A stretch of 64,000 bases of DNA from Antilocapra americana (GCA_007570785.1 ML664175.1:12928687-12992686), one strand, 5' to 3'; positions 30,875 through 41,392 are shown, counted from the first letter of the stretch. Translations and numbers: made by a program. The notes: a model not told the origin generated them from the letters alone.

Positions 30875-33265
30875 ATGCGTCCTCATTGGCTTTTCCCACT
30901 ACTGTTACAAATACTGCTATGCCAAACAATAGATGGAGGGCTCCGGCCACCACCTCCCAAGCCACAACTATACCTCACCCTTTTCGGACCACCATGCGAA
31001 TGCCGTGGAGGAACCGATGTCGACCATTACGCAGATCCATCATTTTGGACCTTAAAAGTTGATTGTGACACCAAAACGGCCTTTCTGACACATGAGGTGA
31101 CTAGGACTGGAAGTGGTAAGGTTCACTGGCGCTGTGTACCAAAACCCCCTGTTATATCTGCCATCAATGGCAGGCCAGGTCCTTGCCCCAAAAAATGCAA
31201 AACCGATGGATTTCAAGAGACAATGCACTCTTCCTGTTATCATGAGACTCAAGAGTGCACATATGACAATCAAATCTTTTTCACTGCCATACTCCAAAAA
31301 ACTAAAACGGGGGGAACCACCCGTACCTCACCCGTTGGCTCCAGCCCATACCTAGAGGCCGGGTGCAAGGGCACAATGGGACAGCCGGTATGCTGGGAAC
31401 AGGTTGCTCCTATTCACATCTCTGATGGAGGTGGACCCCAGGACAGAGTGAGAGAGATTATTGTTCAAAAAAAGATAGAACATCTCATTGATAGACAATT
31501 TTCAAAGCTTTCCTACCACCCTATAGCACTCCCCAAATCATGGGGAACAGACCTAGACCCCCAAACAATAGACATTTTGACAGCCACCCACCGGGCGCTT
31601 AACACCTCTAACCCCAATTTAGCCCAAGACTGCTGGCTATGTCTCAGCCAAGGCACGCCCATGCCCCTGGCTGTCTCCATTAATACATCAGACCTCAACA
31701 CTATTGACCAAAACTTCACTCTCGGCCTGCCCTTCAGGGTCCAACCTACACTGTTTTCATTCTCTCCCTGCATCTACAAACACCCGCGCAATGATTCCAC
31801 AGATATCCCCGTTGGTTTCGCTGCCTTTACCAACTGTAGCTCTGTGTTTAACTATACCTCTAGCTACACCACCCTCCTATGCCCCAGACCAGGAAAGGCA
31901 TTCGTTTGCGGGAACAATCAAGCCTATACCGCCCTACCCCCCTCATGGACAGGGCTGTGCGCCCTAGCCACCCTGCTACCAGACATAGATATCATTCCAG
32001 GAAATGAGCCCGTTCCCGTTCCCGCTTTTGACCACCTTGCAGGACGGCACAAAAGAGCCCTAGCCATTATCCCCTTGCTTGCTGGGTTAGGAATCTCTGG
32101 AGCGATAGCTACGGGATCTGCAGGCCTAGGATATGCAGTTCATTCATATTCACAGCTCTCTAAGCAGCTCATGGATGATGTCCAGGCCATATCCAGCACC
32201 ATTAGTGATATCCAAGATCAACTAGACTCCCTAGCAGAAGTAGTCCTTCAAAACAGACGAGGCTTAGATCTTCTCACCGCAGAACAGGGAGGTATCTGCC
32301 TTGCCTTACAGGAGCGCTGCTGCTTCTACGCCAACAAATCCGGCATTGTCCGAGATAAAATAAAAAGGCTACAAGAAGATCTAGAAAAAAGAAGGAAAGC
32401 GCTAATAGAAAATCCCTTTCTGACAGGCCTTAATGGACTCCCCTATTTCCTTTCCCTTCTTGGGCCCCTGATCACTGTCCTCCTGCTTCTCACCTTTGCC
32501 CCCTGGGTTCTGAGGCGTGTCACGACACTTGTCAAAGACCAGCTTAACGACATACTAGGGAGACCCATCCAGATCCACTATCACCAGTTGGAAATGCTCG
32601 ACCATGAAAATTATCAGGCCCTCTCCCACGGGAGCTGCATGATTCTCGAGAGGCTGCATTGCGGCCCAGTTGCTGCAATGGACACCGCTAGGTGTGCGAC
32701 AAAGGACCGCAAGGAGGGGCCTCCACCAAAGAGGCCACTCTCGAGCCTCCTGCGAGGTAAGCCAGCTTGCATGGAGGCTGACACCCAAATCCTCCCCTCC
32801 AAAAAAGGGTGTCCATTAAGCTCTACGCAGAGCTCAGGAGGAGCTTGGCCACTGCCTCCCCTAGCCGGTCAATGTCCAAACAAAACCAGACTCCTCGCCT
32901 TACAAAACAAAAAGGGAGGAGATGTTGGGGCCCGGCCGGCTGATGCGACCAGCCAGAGCCATTACGGTCGGAACGCTGCAAGCCTGCTGCCATATAAGGC
33001 GCTGATTACGTGCCAGCTATACATTCGGCTGGCAAATCACCAAAAGGATCCGACAGGCCAATCACCCACGAGACACGTATTCCTTACATGCCCGTCAGAG
33101 CTCCCCCCTTCCTTTTCCCACTCCCTCCCCTCCTCCCCATATATAATCGCCTTGCGCTCAATAAAGTTTTGCAGCTTGATCAGAACCTTTGTCTTGCTGC
33201 CGTTCTTTGCACCTCTTGTCCCAACCCTTTCATCCGTTTTCAGGTGGGTTCGGAGCTCCCGTTGA
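30875..33265 (+). CDS. env: Env glycoprotein, type D/gamma class, C-terminally extended
   Basis: Open for 796 codons, the only intact proviral gene. Signal peptide 1-17. The surface subunit holds SDGGGPQDRVR at 183-193, the motif of the RD114/type-D interference group that uses ASCT2, and CWLC at 253-256, used for SU-TM disulfide exchange. Furin site RHKR at 391-394, then a Gly/Ala-rich fusion peptide at about 395-420. The transmembrane subunit has heptads, an immunosuppressive-like segment at about 459-475, CX6CC at 475-483 and a membrane span at about 522-546. N-glycosylation sites at 243, 270, 280, 306, 320, 326 and 487. The tail has YHQL (569) and YQAL (580). Family members usually end near here, but this frame runs on for about 213 residues through the 3' region, the polypurine tract and the LTR. 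Fusion activity is not known. Confidence 0.93.
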   Translation: MRPHWLFPLLLQILLCQTIDGGLRPPPPKPQLYLTLFGPPCECRGGTDVDHYADPSFWTLKVDCDTKTAFLTHEVTRTGSGKVHWRCVPKPPVISAINGRPGPCPKKCKTDGFQETMHSSCYHETQECTYDNQIFFTAILQKTKTGGTTRTSPVGSSPYLEAGCKGTMGQPVCWEQVAPIHISDGGGPQDRVREIIVQKKIEHLIDRQFSKLSYHPIALPKSWGTDLDPQTIDILTATHRALNTSNPNLAQDCWLCLSQGTPMPLAVSINTSDLNTIDQNFTLGLPFRVQPTLFSFSPCIYKHPRNDSTDIPVGFAAFTNCSSVFNYTSSYTTLLCPRPGKAFVCGNNQAYTALPPSWTGLCALATLLPDIDIIPGNEPVPVPAFDHLAGRHKRALAIIPLLAGLGISGAIATGSAGLGYAVHSYSQLSKQLMDDVQAISSTISDIQDQLDSLAEVVLQNRRGLDLLTAEQGGICLALQERCCFYANKSGIVRDKIKRLQEDLEKRRKALIENPFLTGLNGLPYFLSLLGPLITVLLLLTFAPWVLRRVTTLVKDQLNDILGRPIQIHYHQLEMLDHENYQALSHGSCMILERLHCGPVAAMDTARCATKDRKEGPPPKRPLSSLLRGKPACMEADTQILPSKKGCPLSSTQSSGGAWPLPPLAGQCPNKTRLLALQNKKGGDVGARPADATSQSHYGRNAASLLPYKALITCQLYIRLANHQKDPTGQSPTRHVFLTCPSELPPSFSHSLPSSPYIIALRSIKFCSLIRTFVLLPFFAPLVPTLSSVFRWVRSSR
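32584..32908 (+). other. 3' region between Env tail and polypurine tract
   Basis: In type D viruses this interval is untranslated and may hold an RNA export element. Here it is read in the env frame. A short inverted repeat, CATTGC (32657-32662) with GCAATG (32675-32680), could form a small hairpin. I see no clear match to a known export element. Confidence 0.4.
32909..32922 (+). other. Polypurine tract
   Basis: AAAAAGGGAGGAGA, all purine, directly before the 3' LTR. It would prime plus-strand DNA synthesis. Confidence 0.93.
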
Positions 33266-33311
33266 TTGCTCTGCGGGCCAGAGCGACTGCGCCCAGCTAG
33301 CGGCCGGAGCA
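32923..33311 (+). repeat. 3' LTR (389 bp)
   Basis: Same length as the 5' LTR, with five substitutions, all within its first 56 bases (32943, 32949, 32957, 32975, 32978). The env frame remains open in it up to TGA 33263-33265. Confidence 0.97.
33160..33165 (+). terminator. Proviral poly(A) signal
   Basis: AATAAA in the 3' LTR. Cleavage would be expected about 10-30 bases downstream, which is before the env stop codon. Confidence 0.8.
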
Positions 33312-33317
33312 AAAAAG
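33312..33317. repeat. Proviral target-site duplication, right copy
   Basis: AAAAAG, identical to 24597-24602. Confidence 0.9.
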
Positions 33318-33705
33318 CACAGCATAAGAAAAACATATTTACTGTCCAAACTGGGACACTATTGAGGGTTGTAAATAATTATGCTGGACAATAGGAATAA
33401 ATCAAGAAGGTCCTGGGTTAATCAGATCATTCTGCCACCTTAATAAATTGGCAGCATGCAGTGTTCAAAATGATAGATAAGACATGGAGGCATTCCTAAT
33501 GGCAACCAGTTGGGAGGACAGGGTCTGGGCAACAGGACCATCAAAGCCGAAGCTAAAGATTATCCCTGGTTCTAGTGTTGATGAGATCACAACAAAAAAG
33601 TCCAGTGTGAAATCATAACCACTACAACAGAATTCAATTTTGGAAAGGAAAAAATAAACATAAAACTCAGAACATACAAAGAATATAAACCCTACTAGAG
33701 GCATT
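33318..33705. other. No recognised feature; right flank of provirus
   Basis: Unique-looking host DNA or an old repeat I cannot name. Confidence 0.35.
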
Positions 33706-33815
33706 ATCAGTTCAGCTCAGTCGCTCAGTTGCATCTGATTCTTTGCCACCCCATGGACTGCGGCATGCCAGGCCTTCCTATCCATCACCAACTCCTGGAG
33801 TTTACTCAGACAAGG
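33706..33815 (-). mobile_element. BovB LINE 3' end, antisense, left part
   Basis: 'ttcagctcagtcgctcagtt' to 'ccatcaccaactcctggagt', the antisense 3' end of BovB. An LTR interrupts it and BovB resumes near 34481. Confidence 0.85.
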
Positions 33816-34480
33816 TTGTTGACGAAATCACAGCAAAGACACCGGGAATCTTGGCCTTGAAGAATTCAATCTGGGGCCAGGCTTGATTGCTCACAGCTTT
33901 TGTGCAATAAAGTTTTATTAAAGTACAAAGGAGATAGAGAAAGCTTCTGACATAGACATCAGAAGGGGGCAGAAAGAGTACCTCCTTGCTAGAGTTAGCA
34001 GTGGAGTTATATACTGAATCAATAACAGGATTAGCCAGAAGGTTTAATCCAGAGACTGTCCTCAGGGAGGATATATTATTGTTATATAATCCTTGTAAAG
34101 ACTTCACAGACCTACTCCCATAATATACATTTTGATATAACAGGATTAACGTTTGACAACAGAAAGATCTTCCAGACCCACTATACATCTTAAGATGTCA
34201 GGATTAGCTTAGAAAGATCTTCCAGACCCACTCCCATAATATACATCTTAAGATATCAGGATTAGCTTAGATTTTCAGGGAGGAGAAACTGTCCTCCAGC
34301 TAGATACCTTGTTGTTGTATAATCCTTAGTATAGAGTTTAAATTGAGTTGTGTAATTGACTAAGGCTAAGGAATGCAGAGAAAAAAGTTTGTCCTTTTCT
34401 CCTCCTTGAGAATTCCAGACCCCTCTCTTCTTGGGGACCCCTAGACTTCTTATCAACCTGCCTAGGAGATGACTCTCTCA
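33816..34480 (-). mobile_element. Antisense ERV LTR inserted in BovB
   Basis: Read on the minus strand it starts TGAGAGAGTCATCTCC, has 'agaagtctaggggtccccaa', a TTTAATAAAACTTTATTGCA poly(A)/R region and a U5-like end, with CAACA at the 3' limit. BovB flanks both sides. Three related units of about 50-60 bp (about 34098-34161, 34162-34211, 34212-34269; shared 'gatcttccagacccact' and 'tcaggattagcttag' in the last two) look like enhancer-type repeats. Ends are approximate and no clean target duplication is seen. Confidence 0.65.
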
Positions 34481-35386
34481 ATGCCATCCAATCATCTCAT
34501 CCTCTGTCGTCCCCTTCTCCTCCTGCCTTCAATCTTTCCCAGCATCAGGGTCTTTTAAATTAGTCAGTTCTTTGCATCAAGTGGCCAAAGTGTTGGTGTT
34601 TCAGCTTCAACATCAGTCCTTCCAATGAATATTCAGGACTGACTTCCTTTAGGATTGACTGGTTGGATCTCCTTGCAGTCCAAGGGACTCTCAAAAGTCT
34701 TCTCCAATACCACAGTTCAAAAGCATCAATTCGTCGGAGCTCAGCCTTCTTTATAGTCCAACTCTCACGTCCATATATGACTACTGGAAAAACCATAGCC
34801 TTGACTAGACAGACCTTTGTTAACAAAGTAATGTCTCTGCTTTTTAATATGCTGTCTAGGTCGGTCATAACTTTCCTCCCAAGGGGTAAGTGTCTTTTAA
34901 TTTCATGGGTGCAATCATCATCAGCAGTGATTTTGGAGCCCCCCAAAATAAAGTCAGCCACTGTTTCCCCATCTATCTGCCATGAAGTGATGGGACCAGA
35001 TGCCATGATCTTAGTTTTCTGAATGTTGAGCTTTAGGCCAACTTTTGCACTCTCCTCTTTTACTTTCATCAAGAGGCTTTTTAGTTCTTCTTCAGTTTCT
35101 GCCATAGGGTGGTGTCATCTGCATATCTGAGGTTACTGACATTTCTCCCAGCAATCTTGATTCCAGCTTGAGCTTCATCCAGCCTGGCATTTCTCATGAT
35201 GTACTCTGCATATAAGTTAAATAAGCAGGGTGACAATATACAGCCTTGATGTACTCCTTTACCGATTTGGAACAAGTCTATGTTTTCGTGTCCAATTCTA
35301 ACTGTTGCTTCCTGACAAGCATACAGATTTCTCTGCAGGCAGGTCAGGTGGTCTGGTATTCCCATCTCTTTCAGAATTTTCCACAG
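34481..35386 (-). mobile_element. BovB LINE, antisense, right part
   Basis: Minus strand encodes the BovB RT C-terminal half. 34560-35105 is open for 181 codons ('LKLNIQKTKIMASGPITSWQ'), with further RT pieces ('GVHQGCILSPCLFNLYAEYI', 'NLRYADDTT') upstream in a second frame. It is truncated at its 5' side near 35386. Confidence 0.88.
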
Positions 35387-36965
35387 AGGCATTACAAAGG
35401 ACACTAAAAACAAACAAAAAAACCCTGTATATTGCTCGCACATAGTAGGTATTTCACAAACATCAGCCGAAGAACAAGTCCACATTGTCTTCTCTGCCAT
35501 GTGGAAACCTTTTTCCATTTCAATTATTATTTTAATTCATGTGACTTCCTAAACTTACATCTAAGATGCACATAACAGGGCTACCACCCCTTCTGTGCTG
35601 CAATAAAAATTTACAAATTTTGGATTTGTCAAAACACAACAAAACCACTGAGATGAGATAAATAATTATAAATGCCAGTGAAGTCTCTTTCTTGTTTTCC
35701 TTTTGATCTGTAAGGTTACTAGTAGATGAGATAATCTTTTATTTATACTGCATGTGGTAAAATTTCGAAACAGGATTTTTGCGTCCATCACATTCTCCCT
35801 CCATAATTAAGCCTGTAGGGCTGGCTGGCTGATATTTTTTAATGCAGAGCTTGTCAATTTCTGTTAACACTAATTTAGAGTTCACCGCTCCATATAGCAT
35901 GGAAAAATGAGGGCAAAACAATTTATATAAAAAATATTTTGAGAGGAGTTGAACAAATGGAAAATCCTTTATTCACCGACTTCTGAGCACTTCTGTTCTG
36001 CTGACAGCACTGGTTTATACAGTGGTGTGCAGAAGCTCACCTTCCTTTGATTTTCCCAGGTTCCTCGCTCTACCCTCCTCTTCCTTTCCTACATGCCCTC
36101 CTGCTATAAATAAACGCTCCCTCCCACTTTGCCATGTGTTGTCTTTTTAATTATACCCCAAACTCTAATCAAGTCAGTCCAGATCTTGTTTTGCCATTAA
36201 CTTGGAAAGAACAGAGGCTGCCTCCTGCATTTCACAGGAAACATTACAAGGGCAGACCAAGGCTTTCATCTTGTTCCACCTTCAGCAGACAGAACAATAG
36301 GCAGCTATAATCTTGTGACACCCACAACTAATTTATCCAACCAGAAGACAGGTAGCACTCTGCACTGCCGCTCATGTCTGAAGAGATGCAGTAAATACTC
36401 AGCTTAATAGTAGCTTCTCCGGCAGGAGGGCAGCATATCACAGCATGGCGTTTTTATAATCTTCCTGGCATGCCGACAGCCAGGAGCATGGCTGTGCATC
36501 TCCCTCCCTCAGTGGAGCTCAGGATGCATGTAACTGTTAGATGGTGACACATTGTGCCTTTAAGCAAGTTTAACTGTTTTATATCCCCTCTGATCTGCAG
36601 CTTTGTACATCTGTTAAGCTGCCTCTTAAACTTCTGTGGGCGCATCTGTGGAGCCACTCCTTGAAGCTCAGCATACGTTGTAGGCCTGGTGCGGAGTTTC
36701 TTTGTGATTGCCTCTTGTTTATCTGTGAGGAGTTTCTCTGCTGCACTGCAAGGCCACAGCTAAATGCATCATCTTGGCCAAAGAGATAATAATAACCTTG
36801 TGACAGTCAAGAGCAATACACTTAGCCATGGCTGAACAAAAAGCTTGTCTGGAGAAGCTCCCATTGAAAAACAAATGCAAAAAAGCCACTCATTTTTTAA
36901 ACATTAATTATCTCTCACATGACTGCAGATCATTTGGGCTTCAGCTGATCTGATTCCAAAAGTTT
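35387..36965. other. No recognised feature
   Basis: Unique-looking sequence. A block near 36050-36200 ('ctataaataaacgctccctc') is LTR-like in flavour but too weak to call. Confidence 0.35.
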
Positions 36966-37212
36966 ATATTAGTCAAGATTCTCCAGAGAAGATATATGGA
37001 CATATGAGAGAAGGATTACTAGAGGAATAGGCCCATGTGATTACAGAGGCCGAGAAATCTCATGATAGGATGTCAGCAAGCTGGAGAACTAGGAAAGTTA
37101 GCTTGAATTCAAAGGCCTGAGAACCAAGAGCTTTAAAGACTGAGGGCGAGAGAAGACGGATGTCCCAGCTTAATAGGAGAGTAAATTCACCCTTCCTTCA
37201 CCTTTATGTTCT
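36966..37212 (+). mobile_element. Ancient L1M-type 3'-end repeat, left part
   Basis: 'ttagtcaagattctccagag', 'gattacagaggccgagaaat' and 'agaagacggatgtcccagct' are a known old mammalian L1 3'-end pattern. It resumes at 37849 after an L1 insertion. The last 11 bases are the left copy of the target duplication. Confidence 0.6.
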
Positions 37213-37848
37213 TTTTTTTCCTTTTTCTTTTTTTTTTTTCCCTTTTATTGTTTTTGCCATACAATGTCATGATATCACCATGGGTTTACATATGCTCCCC
37301 CTCCAGAACCCCCCTCCTTCCTCCCTCCCTCCTCCCTCCCCCCGGGAAATCTCGATGCACCAGCCCCGAGCATCAATCCTGGGCTGGCGATTGATTACAC
37401 ATATGATAATTAACATGTTTCAATGCCATTCTCCCATATCGTCCCACCCTTGCCCTCATCCACAGAGTCCACGAGTCTATTCTATACATCTGCGTTCCTT
37501 TTGCTGTCTCGCATGTTGGGTTCTCCTTACCGTCTTTCTAAACACACTGAGGAAACCAGAATTGAAAGAGCTGCGTGTACCCCAATGTTCATTTCTGCAT
37601 TGTTTACAATAGCCAGGACATGGAAGCAACCTAGATGCCCATCAACTGACAAATGGATAAGAAAGCTGTGGTACATATACACAATGGAATATTACTCAGC
37701 ATTAAAAAAAAAATTCATTTGAAGCAGTTCTACTCAGATGGATGAAACTGGAGCCCATTATCCAGAGTGAAGTAAGCCAGAAGCAAAAACAACAATACAG
37801 TATATTAACACATATATATGGAATTTAGAAAGACGGTAATGAGAACAT
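37213..37848 (-). mobile_element. Young L1 with 5' inversion (twin priming)
   Basis: 37213-37545 is the L1 3' UTR in antisense, starting with a T-rich tail. 37546-37848 is the adjoining ORF2 end and 3' UTR start in sense orientation ('[20 protein letters not shown]', '[19 protein letters not shown]'). The two arms meet head to head. The target duplication CTTTATGTTCT flanks the unit at 37202-37212 and 37849-37859. Confidence 0.92.
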
Positions 37849-38010
37849 CTTTATGTTCTAATTCAGGTTCTCAACAGATTGGATGATGGTTGTTTACATT
37901 GGGGAGGGCAGATTTCTGGACTCAATTTGCCAATTCAAACACTAATTTCCTCCAGAAATGTCCCCACATACATACCCAGAAAAAACATTTTACCAGTTAT
38001 CTGGGCATCC
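37849..38010 (+). mobile_element. Ancient L1M-type 3'-end repeat, right part
   Basis: Continues with 'ctcaacagattggatgatgg', 'ttggggagggcagatttctg' and 'ccaattcaaacactaat'. Confidence 0.6.
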
Positions 38011-39339
38011 CTTTGCCTGGATAAGCTGATGTGTAAAATTAATCACCATGAAAATGTAAATTGGGTCAAGGTCTGCTCCACGTGTCTCATCATCCTTAAA
38101 CAAGAGGTACCCAAGGCATGTTCTTCCTATGATGGAATGCAACTTTGTTTCAAGTCTTGCATCTTTGACTAACTTTTCACTGGCCAAAGCAAATCATGTG
38201 GATGGTCAGGCACAAGTCAAGAGACAGGGTGGTGCACTCTGCTTATCATGAGACTAAAGCAAGTCACAGGGCCAAGGTCAGCATCAAAGAGGCAGGGAAA
38301 TAAATTCCTCCCAGGAAACTGGGAGTAGGGGACGAAGTGAGTATTAACTGAACAACAATCTAAGCTACAACACTATCCCCATCTATAAAAGAGAAAGCAC
38401 TGAGCACTGTTGTTTGCCAGATACTGGGAATTTGCATATACTGAGTCCATCAGTATGGGTTCCATTTCTTAAAGACACCAAGGATACCGTGAAAGGATGA
38501 ACAACTAAAAGATCTTGAGGACCTGAAATCAAGATAAAGAGGTCACATTTAGGACCTGTCAGTCTGATTCACTAGGAGATTTTGAGAGCCTGGTTCTGGT
38601 TCTTCAAGTCTTGGTGAGATATGCCATGGTTTGAAACTTTGACCTATTAGAAGAAAGGAGAAGAGGCACTGGCTGAGAAACCCAGCTTTTAAAATATTTA
38701 GTGTTTTTCTTGATATTGTAAACTTTGTTCATTCTGCTCTTTTAGCACTTTTGGTGTCTAAATACTTAAAGAAAATAAATGTGTGTGAAGGTGCTTGGGG
38801 CTTCTATCAGGGATGATATTCATTTGCGCACACACCAGGATGGCACAAAGCTGGTATCCATTCCAACTGGCTGAGGACCACTTGCAAAGGATAGCACTCA
38901 TACTGTACAATTACTTATAGTTTGAATATCACCACTGGCTAAATATATTTACAGCTCTGTGATGCTGGGTCTTTATTAGGCATGTAAATTATGATTCTAT
39001 ATTGACTTGTCAGCTCTTCTAGGGGAAACCTTTTTGCCCACAGCCTTTGCAGAAAGCATTCCTTTTTGGCTGAAATACAAAACTCCACATCCCAACCACC
39101 TCCCCATCCTGGCCACAACTGACTGGACACAACTGGATGGGCACCTGACCCAAAGACAGCCAACGACTACACTCAGGTCCGTAAGGTGGCTTGTTATTGT
39201 GTTTCTCTTTAGATGTGTTGGACCAATTCAGTTCTCCATCTTAGAAAAATGAATTGGGAAGTCTGGAGTAAATTAGATTTTTATCAGTGACTAACTGGAA
39301 GAATGAGATTAGCACTGTGTTTTAAAATCAATTTGTTGA
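38011..39339. other. No recognised feature
   Basis: Unique-looking sequence with only short open frames. Confidence 0.35.
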
Positions 39340-39622
39340 AGAACTTATGGTTGCCAGTGGGGGAGTTGGGGGAGAATGGGAGGATGGGATAATTAGGGAG
39401 TTTGGGATGGACATGTACACGCTACTATATTTTAAATGGATAACCAGCAAGGATCTGTTGTATAACACAGGGAACTCTGCTCAATGTGGCCCCCTCAATG
39501 GGAGGGGAGTTTGGGGGAGAATATATACACGTATAAGTATGGTTGAATCCCTTTGCTATCCAACTGAAGCTATCACAACATTGTTAGTTGACTATATTTC
39601 AATATAAAATAATAAAGTTTTG
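39340..39622 (+). mobile_element. L1 3' UTR fragment
   Basis: 'gttgccagtgggggagttgg', 'ggacatgtacacgctactat', 'aacacagggaactctgctca' and 'atcacaacattgttagttga' are landmarks of an older ruminant/cetartiodactyl L1 3' UTR. Confidence 0.75.
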
Positions 39623-39639
39623 AAAACAATTTTTTGGAG

Positions 39640-39950
39640 TCAATCTGTATTAGTCTTCTACTATAGAGTAACAAATCACCCTAAAACTTAGGAGTTTTAA
39701 ACAATAATACACTATAATTTATCTCATAGTTTCCGGGCATAACTTAGCTTAATCCTCTGCTTTAGGGTCTCTAATGAAGCTGCAATCAAGGTGCTGGCTG
39801 AGGGAGTGGTCCTCTCAAGGCTCAGCTGGGCAGGATCCACTTACATAGGGTTAAATAACAGGAAACAGGGATCACTGGAAACCACTTCATGATGCTAACT
39901 CCCAGAGTCACTTTTTAATTTTACCGGCAAAATAACTTTTGCAAGGGCAA
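39640..39950. repeat. Ancient mammalian repeat, family not assigned
   Basis: 'attagtcttctactatagag', 'aacaaatcaccctaaaactt' and 'aatcaaggtgctggctgagg' form a pattern seen in old mammalian repeats. Diverged. Confidence 0.45.
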
Positions 39951-40688
39951 ATGTCCTTAAAAGTGTTCCCAATTCTAGAAAAATAATCTGCACAATTATT
40001 TGTATATGTTGAATTAATTATAGTTAAATGAATGAGGTCTTATTCAGTGGTTAATCACACAGGTTTGGTGAGCAAACAGAGTTTGCAACTTTAAGTGAAC
40101 AAATCCAGTTCTGTACAACAAACATTTAATAATAAACATGAGCTTTCACTAACAAATATTTATAGTCTTGAGGTTATAAGTCAGTGTTTCTCAGAACTAC
40201 TAAAGCAAACCTCTGAATATTACAAAGGAAAGTCCTTTGGTCTTCCTAATTAAAAAAGTACAGACTGAAACTTACTAGATGACAAAATACAGAAAGTCAG
40301 TATGGATTTACCTTAAATTTTATGAGTTAATACATAAATATTGATCAATCTTCTTCCTTGTCTTTTCAAACAAAAGATAATGGCAACCCTAGGATTTTGC
40401 ATTCTCAAAATCTCTTGTGTCAACCCTATCTTCACTTAAAAGTGATTATTAAAGATCATTGAAAGCTATGACAAATGGATTTTACTCTAGCTTTAACTGA
40501 AGCAGAATTGAAGAAATTAGGGTTTTTGATGCTCTGTTTCCACAGTCTGGGAGAGTTGAAGGCTAGGAGGCCCTTCTGGACCAGGAAGGGTGAAAGGTAC
40601 AAGCCATCTGAAGGCATGAATGAGCAGAAGCTTTGAGATGAAATAAATACTAGTGGAAAAGCGGTTCCCACAACGGAAAGTGATATCA
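39951..40688. other. No recognised feature
   Basis: AT-rich, unique-looking sequence. Confidence 0.35.
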
Positions 40689-41392
40689 CCACTATGGAAA
40701 ACAGTATGGAGATTCATTAAAAAACTAGGAATAAAACCACCATATGACCCAGCAATCCCACTACCAGGCATATACCCTGAGGAAGCCAAAACTGAAAAAG
40801 ACACATATACCCCAATGTTCACTGAAGCACCATTTACAATAGCTAGGACATGGAAGCAACCTAGGTGTCCATCCACAGATGAATGGATAAAAAAGCTGTG
40901 GTACATATATACCATGGAATATTACTCAGCCATAAAAGGAACACATTTGAGTCAGTTCTAATGAAGTGGATGAACTTAGAGCCTGTTATACAGAGTGAAG
41001 TAAGTCAGAAAGGGAAAAACAAATAATGTATACTAACACATATATATGGAATCTAGAAAGATGGTGCTGATGAAATTAGTTGCAGGGCAGCAACGCAAAC
41101 ACAAAGATCAGACTTATAGACATGAGGCGGGGGGAGGAAGGGGAAGGTAGAATGTATGGAGAGAGTAACATGGAAGCATATACACTACCGTATGTAAAAT
41201 AGATAGCCAAAGGGAATTTGCTGTATGACTCAGGGAACTCAAACTGGGGCTCTGTAACAACCTAGAGCAGTGGGATGGGGAGGGAGGTTCAAGAGGGCGT
41301 GGGCATATGTATACCGATGGCAGATTCATGTTGATGTTTGGCAGAAACCAACACAATACTGTAAAGCAATTATCCTTCAATTAAAAAGAGGT
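40689..41392 (+). mobile_element. 5'-truncated L1 (ORF2 end and 3' UTR)
   Basis: '[20 protein letters not shown]' through '[18 protein letters not shown]' is the ORF2 C-terminus. The 3' UTR follows, to 'tatccttcaattaaaaagag'. Confidence 0.88.

Larger units (their letters stand above)
24603..33311 (+). mobile_element. Complete betaretrovirus-like provirus with type-D env
   Basis: An 8.7-kb provirus: LTR, tRNA-Lys PBS, gag, pro with dUTPase, pol, env, polypurine tract, LTR. Matching 6-bp target duplications show that both LTRs come from one integration. Gag-pro-pol uses betaretroviral frame order (pro is -1 to gag, pol is -1 to pro) with canonical slip sites. Env is of gamma/type-D type, so the virus is a mosaic like the type D viruses. 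Five disruptive lesions were found in gag-pro-pol and none in env. The LTRs differ at 5 of 389 positions (1.3%), suggesting a fairly young insertion. By layout it resembles the bovid ERV-K (BERV-K) group, but identity to any named locus such as the Fematrin-1 provirus cannot be decided here. Confidence 0.95.
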
